Of a stretch of 64,000 nucleotides of DNA, positions 1-8,549 are shown piece after piece (position 1 is the first letter of the stretch; each line of letters starts with the position of its first letter). Source of the stretch: Lentisphaerota bacterium (GTDB taxonomy: Bacteria > Verrucomicrobiota > Lentisphaeria > Victivallales > Victivallaceae); assembly GCA_015061685.1 (NCBI GenBank), contig SUWD01000001.1, positions 248,001-312,000 of the forward strand, in the 5' to 3' direction. Made by a program: the position numbers and the translations under genes. The notes under the pieces are model-generated. The model was not told the origin of the DNA and searched no databases. It was given only the letters and a program-made list of their open reading frames with translations.

Positions 1-909
1 TTCGGTGCAATGCGTCAGGTTTGCGATTTGCAGGAGAAAGGTGAATCTTTCCTCTTTATCGCCGATTATCACGCTTTGACCACCAATCCCGAACCGGAAC
101 AGCTCCGGGAACGTATTCTCAATCTGACTCTGGACTTCCTCGCCTGCGGGGTCGATACGGAAAAGACCGTCTTTTTCCGTCAGTCTGCCGTGCCGGAAGT
201 GTGCGAATTGATGTGGATACTCAATACCGTTACTCCGCTCGGCTTCCTCGAAAGAGCCCACAGCTACAAAGACAAGATCGCCAAAGGCTTCCTGCCGAAT
301 AACGGTCTCTTTTCCTACCCGGTGCTGATGGCGGCAGATATTCTGCTCTACAATGCCAATCTGGTTCCAGTCGGCAAAGATCAGAAACAGCATTTGGAGA
401 TCACCCGGGATCTGGCGATCAAATTCAACAACGAATACGGCGAAATTTTCACCATTCCCGACGGCTACATCCCCGATCAGGTGGCGATCGTGCCGGGACT
501 GGACGGACAAAAAATGTCCAAAAGCTACAATAATACCATTCCGATTTTCGGCAAGGAAAAAGCCCTGCGGAAAACTGTTATGAGCATCGTCACCGACTGC
601 AAAGGTCTGGAAGAACCCAAAGATCCGGAAAGCTGCAACGTCGTCGCCCTCTACAAACTTTTCGCCAGCGAAACAGAGTTGAATGCCATGAAGGAAAAAT
701 ACCGGGCAGGAAACTACGGTTACGGACATGCCAAGCAGGAACTCTTTGAGAAAATGTGGGAGTTTTTCGCTCCGATGCGTACCCGCAGAGCAGAGCTGGA
801 AGCAAATCTGGATTTCGTGGAGGAACTCCTGCGGAAAAACGGTGAAAAAGCCCGTGCCGCCGCCAGCATCACGCTGGATAAAGTCCGCTCTGCAGTCGGG
901 TTAAAGTAA
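1..909 (+). CDS. trpS: Tryptophan--tRNA ligase, 5'-truncated by window edge
   Basis: Class I aminoacyl-tRNA synthetase that charges tRNA-Trp with tryptophan using ATP in the cytoplasm. The reading frame is open from base 1, and the first codons (FGAMRQVCDLQ) match the segment that follows the HIGH-like motif of TrpS, so about 25-30 N-terminal residues, including that motif, lie before the window. The KMSKS ATP-binding loop is intact (codons at 511-525, context DGQKMSKSYNN). Other family features are the FLERAHSYKDK and PVLMAADILLY segments. The visible 302 codons against a usual length near 330 fit this. It is the only plus-strand gene before a minus-strand operon, whose last gene ends 7 bp downstream in convergent orientation. 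The identification is secure; the true start is not visible. Confidence 0.95.
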   Translation, partial: FGAMRQVCDLQEKGESFLFIADYHALTTNPEPEQLRERILNLTLDFLACGVDTEKTVFFRQSAVPEVCELMWILNTVTPLGFLERAHSYKDKIAKGFLPNNGLFSYPVLMAADILLYNANLVPVGKDQKQHLEITRDLAIKFNNEYGEIFTIPDGYIPDQVAIVPGLDGQKMSKSYNNTIPIFGKEKALRKTVMSIVTDCKGLEEPKDPESCNVVALYKLFASETELNAMKEKYRAGNYGYGHAKQELFEKMWEFFAPMRTRRAELEANLDFVEELLRKNGEKARAAASITLDKVRSAVGLK

Positions 910-916
910 ATCTGCG

Positions 917-1738
917 TCACTTATCGTTTTCAGCTTCCCGGAACCACGAGGGGGCGTGCCGGAAAGTGCGGCGGATGACCTTGTTAAAGTAATTCTGATC
1001 GCTGAATCCGTTCATTTCCGCAATCTCCTTGATGCTGAATGAGGAGTTGCGGAGCATCCGCACAGCCTGTTGCAAGCGGTAGTAATTTATATACTTTGCC
1101 GGGGTCGTGCCGGTGGAATTCATCACGATCCTTGAGAGCGTACTGCGATGCACCCCGAACTCCCCGGCGAGTTGTTCCACAGTCAATTCCGGCTCGGTGA
1201 ATCTCTCCTGCACCTGCTGTTTGAATCTCTCAAAAAGTGTATTGGGACTGGGATTTCCGGCTATCGCCAATGTCAATATCTGATATGCTGTCGCCCCGGC
1301 AAGATATTCGCCCCTGGGCGTAAAATCGCTTAAATGCGTATCCAGTGTGGCAAATAATTCCACCGGGCAGCGGTCCGTGGAACGCACTTCCCGGGTGATA
1401 TTGAAGTGCCGCACCATGTCACTGACCGCTTCCCCGTCAAAGGTCACCCAATAGTATTCAAAATTGGGGCTGATGACCTCCAGATCATGGAAGTCACCGG
1501 GCAGATAGAAAAATATCGTCCGGGGCCGCAGCTGAAATACTTCATCACCATGCTTGAAGTTACCTACTCCCCGGACGCCCCAGAAAAGTTCAAGAAAGTT
1601 CTTTTTAGCCCGTTTATCCTGAAACTCCGGACCGACGATGTAATGACCGTATGACCGGACATGGAGATACGCCGGAACCAGCGGATGCTCCGGGAAATCC
1701 CCGTAATAATTGTAACGGAACAAACTGTGCTTGAACAT
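917..1738 (-). CDS. AraC-family transcriptional regulator
   Basis: Probable ligand-responsive activator. The 273-aa protein has an N-terminal cupin-like sensor half (residues about 25-150, with a HVRSYGHYIVGPEF-like start) and a C-terminal double helix-turn-helix of AraC type (about 175-265: LAGEFGVHRSTLSRIV, then IKEIAEMNGFSDQNYFNKVIRR). It is the last gene of a minus-strand run beginning at 7103, 54 bp after the 468-aa enzyme gene. It is therefore likely co-transcribed with the genes it controls. A 20-bp-spaced direct repeat beside the operon promoter (7209-7238) is the kind of site such a regulator binds; that pairing is inferred from position. The inducer is unknown but is presumably a sugar released by the operon's enzymes. 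Confidence 0.9.
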   Translation of the reverse strand: MFKHSLFRYNYYGDFPEHPLVPAYLHVRSYGHYIVGPEFQDKRAKKNFLELFWGVRGVGNFKHGDEVFQLRPRTIFFYLPGDFHDLEVISPNFEYYWVTFDGEAVSDMVRHFNITREVRSTDRCPVELFATLDTHLSDFTPRGEYLAGATAYQILTLAIAGNPSPNTLFERFKQQVQERFTEPELTVEQLAGEFGVHRSTLSRIVMNSTGTTPAKYINYYRLQQAVRMLRNSSFSIKEIAEMNGFSDQNYFNKVIRRTFRHAPSWFREAENDK

Positions 1739-1792
1739 TTCAAACCTCTATATTCTCAATATATGTATATCCGTTGTAAAAAGCAAATGCAG

Positions 1793-3199
1793 TCAGCTGA
1801 TATCTTCTGCCTTTTCCGCCAACTCCCGGATCAAATCCCGGCACACATCCACCGGATCTGATTCCGGCGGTATCTCCTCCATGAAGTCCCAGAGTTTACG
1901 GCGGTTGATCAAATCTTCCGCACTCTCCGACAAGCCGGAAAATTTGATTTTTCCCATCAGCATACCGGTACGCAAAGTGCCGTAACCGATATTGAGCATG
2001 TCGCACTTTTCCGGATTGGCGAAAGCGAAGTCGATAAATTTACGGCAATTCTCCGCCCCCGGTTCCCAGTAAACCAGGCGGTAATGCTCCATCAACGCAA
2101 GTTCAAAGGGGTCATGGACAAATTTTTCCAACGGGAAATCCCGGTCACAGCAAAATACCTCCATCATCTTTTCCGGCAGCAGTTTATCCAGCTCGCCGGG
2201 GATGAATTCCGGTTCTTCACCGCAGAGGGCTTTGCCAAGGATCTCAAACATTTTCTCATATCCGCAATACCCCGGCTCAAAAGCCTCGTAACACACCCCG
2301 GGAATCCCCAATTCCCGGAAAATTTCCAGATCCCGCAGATAAGCCGATGTCCCATACTGAAAAATCCCCTGCTGCCGCTGCATCATCGCATTTTCATGGA
2401 TATAAACTTTGCCGGGAAATCTCTCTGCCCACATTTTCAACTGCTGCAAATGGTATGAATTCGGTGTCAAACCGGGATACTTTTTCTCCGTCAGAGCAGA
2501 CATCACATCAAGGTGGATCTCATCCTTTCTGCTTCCCAATTCCACGGAGGGATGCCTGCCGAATGTATCGTACATCATCCGGTGCATCTTATCAAAGACC
2601 GCTGTATCCTCCGGCAGATCATACCGCTTAAAATAAATATCGGTTTCCCATTGCAGATCCGGACGCACCTTTTCTGCGGCCTGGGCAAAAAGTTCCACAA
2701 AGTTCTGCCACTTCTCCCACGGCGTAAGAGTCCGGCAATGCTGACAACGGCAGAACATATTGCCGTCAGCCGCCCGCAAATGAACCTTTTTCACTGCTTC
2801 CGGCAGCTCCTCCAGCCATTTGACCGCTCCGCAATAAAACGCCTCCTTTCCCTCCTCGTCAAAGGTACAGGGGTGAGTTTCGCACTCCGGTTTCAATGAA
2901 AATGGTCTGCCGTTATCATCTTTGGCAAAGTATTGAGTTTTCCACGGAACATTGGAGAAGAAAGTTCTCGGCCCGAAAACCATCAATACAATATCCACAC
3001 CGGCATTGCGGCACTCCCCGATCATCAACTCTTTCCGGCGATTCCAGCCGTAATCGCTGTGGACGATCAAAGTATTCATCCGCAGAACTTTCATTCTGCG
3101 GATGAATTTTCTCAATTGTTCCGGGGTGTGCCGCAAAATACTTTCGCAGAGGTTGAATCCCCGGACGGCGAAAGGCTGTTTTTCAAACATCAAACTCAT
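1793..3199 (-). CDS. Putative glycoside-hydrolase-like protein (DUF4838-like), cytoplasmic
   Basis: A 468-aa protein without a signal peptide. It begins with a barrel-like segment (AVRGFNLCESILRHTPEQLRK, then MNTLIVHSDYGWNRR) typical of TIM-barrel glycosidase relatives. In the middle it has a cysteine cluster, MFCRCQHCRTL, of the kind seen in DUF4838/GH20-like proteins, followed by a long helical part rich in Trp and Tyr. The first four bases of its start codon region overlap the stop of the 1029-aa gene upstream (ATGA, 3196-3199), so the two are translationally coupled. It probably trims or processes an oligosaccharide imported after the secreted partner has acted. The exact family and catalytic residues could not be assigned from sequence alone. 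Confidence 0.6.
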   Translation of the reverse strand: MSLMFEKQPFAVRGFNLCESILRHTPEQLRKFIRRMKVLRMNTLIVHSDYGWNRRKELMIGECRNAGVDIVLMVFGPRTFFSNVPWKTQYFAKDDNGRPFSLKPECETHPCTFDEEGKEAFYCGAVKWLEELPEAVKKVHLRAADGNMFCRCQHCRTLTPWEKWQNFVELFAQAAEKVRPDLQWETDIYFKRYDLPEDTAVFDKMHRMMYDTFGRHPSVELGSRKDEIHLDVMSALTEKKYPGLTPNSYHLQQLKMWAERFPGKVYIHENAMMQRQQGIFQYGTSAYLRDLEIFRELGIPGVCYEAFEPGYCGYEKMFEILGKALCGEEPEFIPGELDKLLPEKMMEVFCCDRDFPLEKFVHDPFELALMEHYRLVYWEPGAENCRKFIDFAFANPEKCDMLNIGYGTLRTGMLMGKIKFSGLSESAEDLINRRKLWDFMEEIPPESDPVDVCRDLIRELAEKAEDIS

Positions 3200-6100
3200 C
3201 TCACACTGTGGACAACTTCAAAGCGTTTGAGTTTGCCTTTGAAACTGCGGTTGGTCGCATCATGGGAACCGCCGAAACCGGAAACTGCCAGCCACTGACC
3301 GATACCGACGCAGGGGAATGATTCCGTTTTGCCGTTGACCGTCAGAGAAACTTTGTTGAGGTCATATTTGAAACGGATGATATTCCACGCCCCAATTTTG
3401 GGAGAAAGTTTGGTGGTGAAAGCTGTCCGGCTCTCACACTCCCAGCTCTTGGCAAGCTTGCGGTCGAAAACGATCTCAAATTTACCCTCTTTATTGGTTC
3501 GCAGAGTAAATCCGGACGGACTTACACCATACTGGGTAAAGTACTGCTGCGGATAATTTGCCTCCGGATAAACATCCATAGTGAGGGTGAATCCGGCACG
3601 CTGGGGCAGCACAGAGACCGGGAAGGTGATGTATTCACCGTTGCCGGAGAAATTCAGACACCATTTGCCGTTGGGCATCTTTTCCCATTGCGGAGTTGCC
3701 TGGGAGATACCTCTGGCAGAACGGGTGTTGATGAAAATACGCGGCAGTGAAAAGAGCGAATTGTGGAAGCCCTCAAAGCCGGTAGCGACTCGGTCGGCAC
3801 CTCCGGCATTGCCGTAAAATTCTCTGCCGGCAGGCGTGGTCAGGATCGTACCGCCGTAAGCAGGGTCAAAACGGTAGGAGATTTTAGGGATCCGGGAAGA
3901 CGGGACTTCGATCTTATACGCACCTTTGGCATCGTCAAAAACGGAGATGGTCTGTTTGCTGTTTCCGGCATCGGGGAAGATGGTGAAAGGTTTGCTTCTC
4001 CAGACTTTGCCGCTGCGGGTGACCGCCTGCACGAAGAAAAGTCCCTGCGGATAACCGGTGTTGATGACCGTATCAAATTCGGCGGTGCCGGAATCAAGCG
4101 GCAAAGGCATACTGTCATAGGCGTGACCGATCTCCAGAGCGACCTGCAGACCGTCGGGGAATACCATTACCTGCAATCCGGAATCTTTCAGGTTTTTAAG
4201 CGGCATATCCCAGAGGAAATCTTTTCCTTTGTTAGCTCCGCTGTTGCGGCTGCCGGTGATATTGAATACCGCTGAATCCAATTCAGATTTGCTCAAGGTC
4301 ATGATCCACTCTTTCCGCCAGTAACTTGCCGAATAATCAAAGGTATTGTTTCCGGCGATGGGAAGTTCGTGATATTTGACCGACGGATTGGTCTGTTGGG
4401 TATATGAACCGTATTTTTTGTCCATCGCGATCTGATAAACCGTTGCTGACGGAGCATTTTTCAGATCGAATTTACCGGCGATATTGATTCTTTCCGGATA
4501 GTTGTTGAAGTAATAGATGCTCATACGGACATTGATTTTGTCCGGATCATTCTGATGGAACTCATTTGCCGGGTCGTGGGCAAAGATCGAAAGACGCTCC
4601 TGCATGACCTCCAGAGAGGTGAGCGGTTCATTGAATTCCACTTTGGCGGAAACCGGGATCGCCAGATACTCGGACAAACCTTCAGCAGCGGGAGTACCGA
4701 ATTTGACTTCGGCAAATTCCGGGAAAGCGATATTGCGAAGCGGAGTGCTGAGCCAAGTGCTGTCACATACTGTGGTAGGACGCACCAGAGCAGTGGGCAG
4801 TCCCTCCTGAATAACTTTGGTTTCGCCCTGATAATCAATGGTCAACCGGGGAACCAAAATTCCGGCGGCAGCAATATCTTTGCTGGGAATACGCAAAGTG
4901 CGGTCGAGGAGTCTGGCAGAATCAAACTGCAATTTTTCCGCTTTGAAAACCACTTTGCCGTCAGCGTCGAGCAATTCGAGAGTGAGCGTGTAGGGGGTGC
5001 TTTCCGTGGTGTCCGGCACCTGAAGCAATTCCACTTCAAAATCATTTCCGGCGACATGCTGTTTGCGGTGGGTCACGATCAGATTGGGCAAAGAAAGATC
5101 ATCGCCCTCATTGGGAGTCGGCGGCAGATTTTTGAATTGATCCATGTAATACTTCAAAATCCGCTGATGTGCCATCGGCTTATTCACGGTCGGCTGGAAG
5201 TGGCTGTCCTCCTGATACTCGTCCCATTCAAAGCCTTTCATGATATCGACTTTGAATTTTTTGCACAGTTCCAGATAATCCCGGAGGGTCTTGGTGCCGT
5301 CATGAGATAATCTCTGCTTGCCCCGGTAATTGCTGTAACCGGTCATGATCTGCAGTGCGAAAACTTTTTTGCCGTTGAATCTCTCCTGGGCAAAGGGAGC
5401 CAGCAGGATCGGCAGCAGAACTTTGTCATAATATTCAGTATAGAGCCGGCTGTCAGCTATCTCCATGTGAGGGTAATACTCAAAGCCGCCGCAAAGATCG
5501 AGAATTTCCGTGATCCGGTCGAACCATTTGATCATCACCGATGCCGGAACCCGATGCCCCGGCTTGATATAGTAACTGTAAGGTTCACCGCAATCACCCT
5601 GCAAGCCAAGTGAATGCAGATAAAAGACCGGCTTACCGCACAGGCCGTCAAGTTCTTTCATAAAATCTTTAAGCTCTTTGAGAGTAAGACACGGTTCCTG
5701 ATAGCAGACGAAAAGCGGTTTGCCGTCAATCATGAAATTGTAGGGGCTTTCGGAAGCAAATTTCACTCTGCCGGCAGTAAGAGAACCTTTCGTCCACCGG
5801 GGAGAAAGAGTCATGGCGATTTTGAGCGTTCCCGGATCAAGTTTCAATCTGCCGGCATTGGTAAAATACCGCATCGCCGAAAAGTTGTACTGAAATGCCG
5901 AAAGAATATCCACGCCGCTTGCTTTTAGCATATCAAAGGTGATCTGGTGTCCGGCTTTTTTGTACATTTCCGGGCCGGATTCCCAGACATCACGGGCACC
6001 GAAAAGCTGACGGTCGGTGTAATAGGTCGGAGCTTTCCACATCAATCCGGCGGCGGTGAGGGTCTCCATCATCAGCATCGTCCGGGGGAATTTTAACTGT

Positions 6101-6285
6101 TTTTTTGCAGCGAGAGCCTGCAATTCCGGCAGGAGTTTCTCACCCAGTGCGTAGTCCTCTGCGGAATCCGGTTTTACGTTTTTCAAAGCCTGCCGGATCT
6201 CCTGCATTTTGGGAGTAACGGCATACAACGAGCCTGCGGTCAAAACTGTCAGGAACAGCAATGACCAGAATTTTCTGTTTTTCAT
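3196..6285 (-). CDS. Large secreted protein with C-terminal LamG-like domain, putative glycosidase
   Basis: A 1029-aa exported protein. It has an N-terminal signal peptide (KNRKFWSLLFLTVLTAGSLYA, cleavage near residue 22), then a region of about 350 aa with barrel-like character (FYLHSLGLQGDCGEPYSYY, FEYYPHMEIADSR, KGFEWDEYQED). Several beta-rich modules follow, with a concanavalin/LamG-like domain in the last 180 residues (FTLTMDVYPEANYPQQYF, then GAWNIIRFKYDLNKVSLTVNG). The domain order suggests an enzyme that binds and cuts a polysaccharide outside the cytoplasm. I see no named family signature, so the enzymatic role is inferred. It starts 32 bp after the prepilin-like gene and overlaps the next gene by 4 bp, so it lies in the same operon as both. 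Confidence 0.6.
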   Translation of the reverse strand: MKNRKFWSLLFLTVLTAGSLYAVTPKMQEIRQALKNVKPDSAEDYALGEKLLPELQALAAKKQLKFPRTMLMMETLTAAGLMWKAPTYYTDRQLFGARDVWESGPEMYKKAGHQITFDMLKASGVDILSAFQYNFSAMRYFTNAGRLKLDPGTLKIAMTLSPRWTKGSLTAGRVKFASESPYNFMIDGKPLFVCYQEPCLTLKELKDFMKELDGLCGKPVFYLHSLGLQGDCGEPYSYYIKPGHRVPASVMIKWFDRITEILDLCGGFEYYPHMEIADSRLYTEYYDKVLLPILLAPFAQERFNGKKVFALQIMTGYSNYRGKQRLSHDGTKTLRDYLELCKKFKVDIMKGFEWDEYQEDSHFQPTVNKPMAHQRILKYYMDQFKNLPPTPNEGDDLSLPNLIVTHRKQHVAGNDFEVELLQVPDTTESTPYTLTLELLDADGKVVFKAEKLQFDSARLLDRTLRIPSKDIAAAGILVPRLTIDYQGETKVIQEGLPTALVRPTTVCDSTWLSTPLRNIAFPEFAEVKFGTPAAEGLSEYLAIPVSAKVEFNEPLTSLEVMQERLSIFAHDPANEFHQNDPDKINVRMSIYYFNNYPERINIAGKFDLKNAPSATVYQIAMDKKYGSYTQQTNPSVKYHELPIAGNNTFDYSASYWRKEWIMTLSKSELDSAVFNITGSRNSGANKGKDFLWDMPLKNLKDSGLQVMVFPDGLQVALEIGHAYDSMPLPLDSGTAEFDTVINTGYPQGLFFVQAVTRSGKVWRSKPFTIFPDAGNSKQTISVFDDAKGAYKIEVPSSRIPKISYRFDPAYGGTILTTPAGREFYGNAGGADRVATGFEGFHNSLFSLPRIFINTRSARGISQATPQWEKMPNGKWCLNFSGNGEYITFPVSVLPQRAGFTLTMDVYPEANYPQQYFTQYGVSPSGFTLRTNKEGKFEIVFDRKLAKSWECESRTAFTTKLSPKIGAWNIIRFKYDLNKVSLTVNGKTESFPCVGIGQWLAVSGFGGSHDATNRSFKGKLKRFEVVHSVR

Positions 6286-6317
6286 CTTGGATTTTCCTTT
6301 GGGAGGGATGATCTGGA

Positions 6318-7103
6318 TTATTTATCGTAGTTCCAGAGCCAGCCGCGCGGGTTGGTAGTGCGGTCGCCAAGATCACTGGTTTCGTAGGGATTAGCCCACT
6401 CGGTACGGTAAGAGCTCACATGACCGTCAAGATGGGCAACATTGACCAGATTGTTGTGGCGGTTATAAGGAACTCCAGTTCCACTGGAATTGGAACTTTT
6501 CGCCTCCAAGATATAGAACCCCCTAACCGGATTCAGGGTGCGGTTAACTTCCCGAGAATCCATCAAAGTAAAGCAGGCGGACGGATATCTGGCTTTGGTT
6601 GCTTTGGCTGGATTTGCCTTGTCCTTATTGTTGTTGTTCGGACCCCACCAGCCGCCGATACAGCTGTATTCACCACTGTTGATATTGTCATACGGATAAC
6701 CATAACTGCTGTGGCGATCACTGCCGAAAGCTAAACCATCCGTATTGGAAAGGCAATTCGCACCGAAAGGATCTGTGGGGCAAACAAAACTTTGACGGTC
6801 AATGAAACCGCCGCGATAAAGAAAGTCTGCCCATGAAACGCCATTGCTTACTCCATACCAATCTCTCATGTAACAAGGCATATAATCATCATTGGAGTGC
6901 TGATAGAGGTTGAAAGCCGACGCGATCTGTTTGATATTGTTGATACAGCTTGCTGATCTGCCGCGTTCACGGGCGGAGTTAAGTGCCGGAAGCAGGATCG
7001 CTGCCAGAATAGCGATAATGGCGATGACTACGAGAAGTTCAATAAGAGTAAAGCACTGGTGCTTTACTCTCCGATCGGAGAGACTGCAATGGAGTTTTTG
7101 CAT
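6318..7103 (-). CDS. Prepilin-like protein with class III signal peptide and H-X9-DG-type C-terminus
   Basis: A 261-aa protein of the large type II secretion G-like/prepilin family of Lentisphaerota and Planctomycetota. A basic leader of 17 residues ends in KHQC. The FTLIELL transmembrane helix follows, then [17 protein letters not shown] and a globular domain ending in the family's conserved HLDGH motif ([13 protein letters not shown]). The residue before the mature Phe is Cys, not the usual Gly. The start has AAGGGA 9 bases upstream. It is the first gene of a carbohydrate operon and immediately precedes a large secreted protein, so it may anchor or help export or assemble carbohydrate-active proteins at the surface; that is inference. 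The codons at the cleavage junction contain two overlapping palindromes (7045-7082). Confidence 0.85.
   Translation of the reverse strand: MQKLHCSLSDRRVKHQCFTLIELLVVIAIIAILAAILLPALNSARERGRSASCINNIKQIASAFNLYQHSNDDYMPCYMRDWYGVSNGVSWADFLYRGGFIDRQSFVCPTDPFGANCLSNTDGLAFGSDRHSSYGYPYDNINSGEYSCIGGWWGPNNNNKDKANPAKATKARYPSACFTLMDSREVNRTLNPVRGFYILEAKSSNSSGTGVPYNRHNNLVNVAHLDGHVSSYRTEWANPYETSDLGDRTTNPRGWLWNYDK
7045..7082 (-). other. Overlapping palindromes inside prepilin leader codons (copy 1)
   Basis: On the coding strand a 16-bp perfect palindrome (CTCTCCGA|TCGGAGAG, 7067-7082) is followed by a 26-bp inverted repeat (7045-7070) with 12-bp arms AGAGTAAAGCAC and GTGCTTTACTCT around a 2-base centre. The two share AGAG, so their RNA hairpins would be mutually exclusive. 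They encode [13 protein letters not shown], spanning the signal-peptide cleavage junction. The second prepilin-like gene (13689-13726) has the same geometry with different but still complementary arms. Confidence 0.8.
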
Positions 7104-7179
7104 AACACTTTTCCCTTTCTTTTTTCAACACCGGTCTGTCTTTTTCAACTTGCGGCAAACCTCTTTTCAACTGTCCATA

Positions 7180-7238
7180 AATATACCAAAAAAAGTTACA
7201 AATGACAATGGTAATTTTTAACTGCTATTGGTAATTTT
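7180..7238 (-). promoter_or_regulatory. Sigma70 promoter with AraC-type direct repeat for the 7103-917 operon
   Basis: On the minus strand TTGTCA (7203-7208), a 17-bp spacer and TATATT (7180-7185) form a near-consensus promoter. Directly upstream, AAAATTACCA occurs twice at exactly 20-bp spacing (plus-strand coordinates 7229-7238 and 7209-7218). The proximal copy abuts the -35 box, as in classical AraC class II activation sites. The remaining bases from 7104 to 7407 hold the start of the next gene's promoter and nothing else I can support. Confidence 0.7.
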
Positions 7239-7338
7239 GTCGCAAAACAGCAAATTAATTGCGACATAAGTCACATGCCGGGATCACATCGGCTGACGGA
7301 GATAAAAACAAAAAATCACCCTCTCCTGCGTGCAGCAC

Positions 7339-7366
7339 TTGAATAAATCTTTTTTTATGCTATCTT
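7339..7366 (+). promoter_or_regulatory. Putative sigma70 promoter of the 7408 glycosyltransferase gene
   Basis: TTGAAT (7339-7344), a 16-bp spacer and TATCTT (7361-7366) lie about 40 bp before the ATG at 7408. The preferred start has GGAGA 7 bases upstream, while the GTG at 7384 would have no leader, so the ATG is used here. Confidence 0.5.
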
Positions 7367-7407
7367 ATCTACTGTCATAACAAGTGCATAAAAACGGAGA
7401 AATTCCA

Positions 7408-8139
7408 ATGGACAAAAATGTTATCTGCATGAAATGGGGTACAAAATTCGGCCCTGAATACGCCAACCGGCTCTATCGTATGGTGGAGAAAAATCTGACT
7501 GTCCCCCACCGTTTCATCTGCTTCACCGATGACCCGACCGGTCTGGATGAGGGTATCGAAGTAAGAGAATTGCCCCCCTATCACGACAACCCCAATATCG
7601 GTGATAAAGGCTGGCGGAAACTCTCCCTTTTCAATGCTCCGTTAGCTGATTTGCAGGGCGTCGCACTTTTCCTCGATCTGGATATCGTCATCCGCAAAAA
7701 TATCGACGAACTTTTTGATGTACCCGGCGATTTCCTCATCTGCAAAGATTGGGACTTCCCCAGAGATATCATCGGTAATTCATCCGTTTTCCGCTTTGAA
7801 GTGGGCAAATACCCCGAAGTCCTGGAGAATTTCTACAAACTCGGCAACGAGATCCGCAAGGATTACCGCAATGAACAGGCTTTCCTCTCCTATCAGATGC
7901 ACGAAAAAGGTATTCTCAAGTACTGGGACAAAAGCTGGTGCGTCAGTTTCAAACGCCACTGTCTCCAGCCTTTCCCGTTGAACTTTTTCAAAATGGCAAG
8001 AGATCCCGAAGAGGTCAAAATCATCGTCTTCCACGGCAAACCCACTCCCCAAATGGCCCTCAAAGGCTACTGCGGCAAATGGGGTTTCCGTTACGTCAAG
8101 CCGACCAAATGGCTGACTAAATACTGGGAAGAAAAGTAA
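7408..8139 (+). CDS. Putative glycosyltransferase (GT-A fold)
   Basis: A 243-aa cytoplasmic protein with features of GT-A nucleotide-sugar transferases. MDKNVICMKWGTKFGPEYANR at the N-terminus is followed by FICFTDD and by a DXD-type metal-binding segment, FLDLDIVIRKNIDEL, near residues 90-105. NEQAFLSYQM and VFHGKPTPQ later in the chain resemble GT8/GT32-like proteins. ATG 7408 is chosen over GTG 7384 because of a GGAGA ribosome site. Acceptor and sugar donor are unknown. The gene is transcribed alone, with its own promoter, between the AraC operon and a block of tandem repeats, so context gives no pathway. It belongs to a recurring gut-bacterial hypothetical family; the fold assignment is moderately secure. 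Confidence 0.65.
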   Translation: MDKNVICMKWGTKFGPEYANRLYRMVEKNLTVPHRFICFTDDPTGLDEGIEVRELPPYHDNPNIGDKGWRKLSLFNAPLADLQGVALFLDLDIVIRKNIDELFDVPGDFLICKDWDFPRDIIGNSSVFRFEVGKYPEVLENFYKLGNEIRKDYRNEQAFLSYQMHEKGILKYWDKSWCVSFKRHCLQPFPLNFFKMARDPEEVKIIVFHGKPTPQMALKGYCGKWGFRYVKPTKWLTKYWEEK

Positions 8140-8150
8140 GCAGCTCTACA

Positions 8151-8501
8151 GTCAGCAGCTCGCTACGCTCGATAAATGGCGGTACGGAGAGGTACGGAGG
8201 GGTACGGATGTGTACGGAGCCGACAAGGCTCCGGAGAGCAGTCTGCACCGGCTCTGCTCCATGCGGAGTCAGCAGCTCGCTACGCTCGATAAACGGCGGT
8301 ACGGAGAGGTACGGAGGGGTACGGATGTGTACGGAGCCGACAAGGCTCCGGAGAGCAGTCTGCACCGGCTCTGCTCCATGCGGAGTCAGCAGCTCGCTAC
8401 GCTCGATAAACGGCGGTACGGACTTTTACGGACTTTTACAGACCTGTACGGACACTTACGGACAGCTCCGGGGATAACCGGCGGTACGCACCGGTTCTTG
8501 T
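8151..8501 (+). repeat. 117-bp tandem repeat plus 10-bp periodic array (dispersed repeat family, copy A)
   Basis: Two full 117-bp units begin at 8151 and 8268, differing by a single base where checked, and a third partial unit begins at 8385. Each unit contains TACGGA at a 10-bp period (TACGGAGAGG, TACGGAGGGG, TACGGATGTG, TACGGAGCCG). The third unit switches after the shared start to a second 10-bp array (TACGGACTTT and variants, to about 8466), then GACAGCTCCGGGGATA. Related sequence occurs at 17366-17585 and 24149-24358. It fills the 410-bp gap between a plus-strand gene and a convergent minus-strand gene. The open frames crossing it are products of the repeat. Confidence 0.85.
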
Positions 8502-8549
8502 TTGTGCTGCCGCCTGCGGCGGATGTTTCGCCGTTGGATATTTATTTTT

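Noticed and set aside
8151-8501. CRISPR-like array
   Set aside because: The repeated unit is 117 bp without unique spacers and the copies are contiguous; no cas genes nearby.
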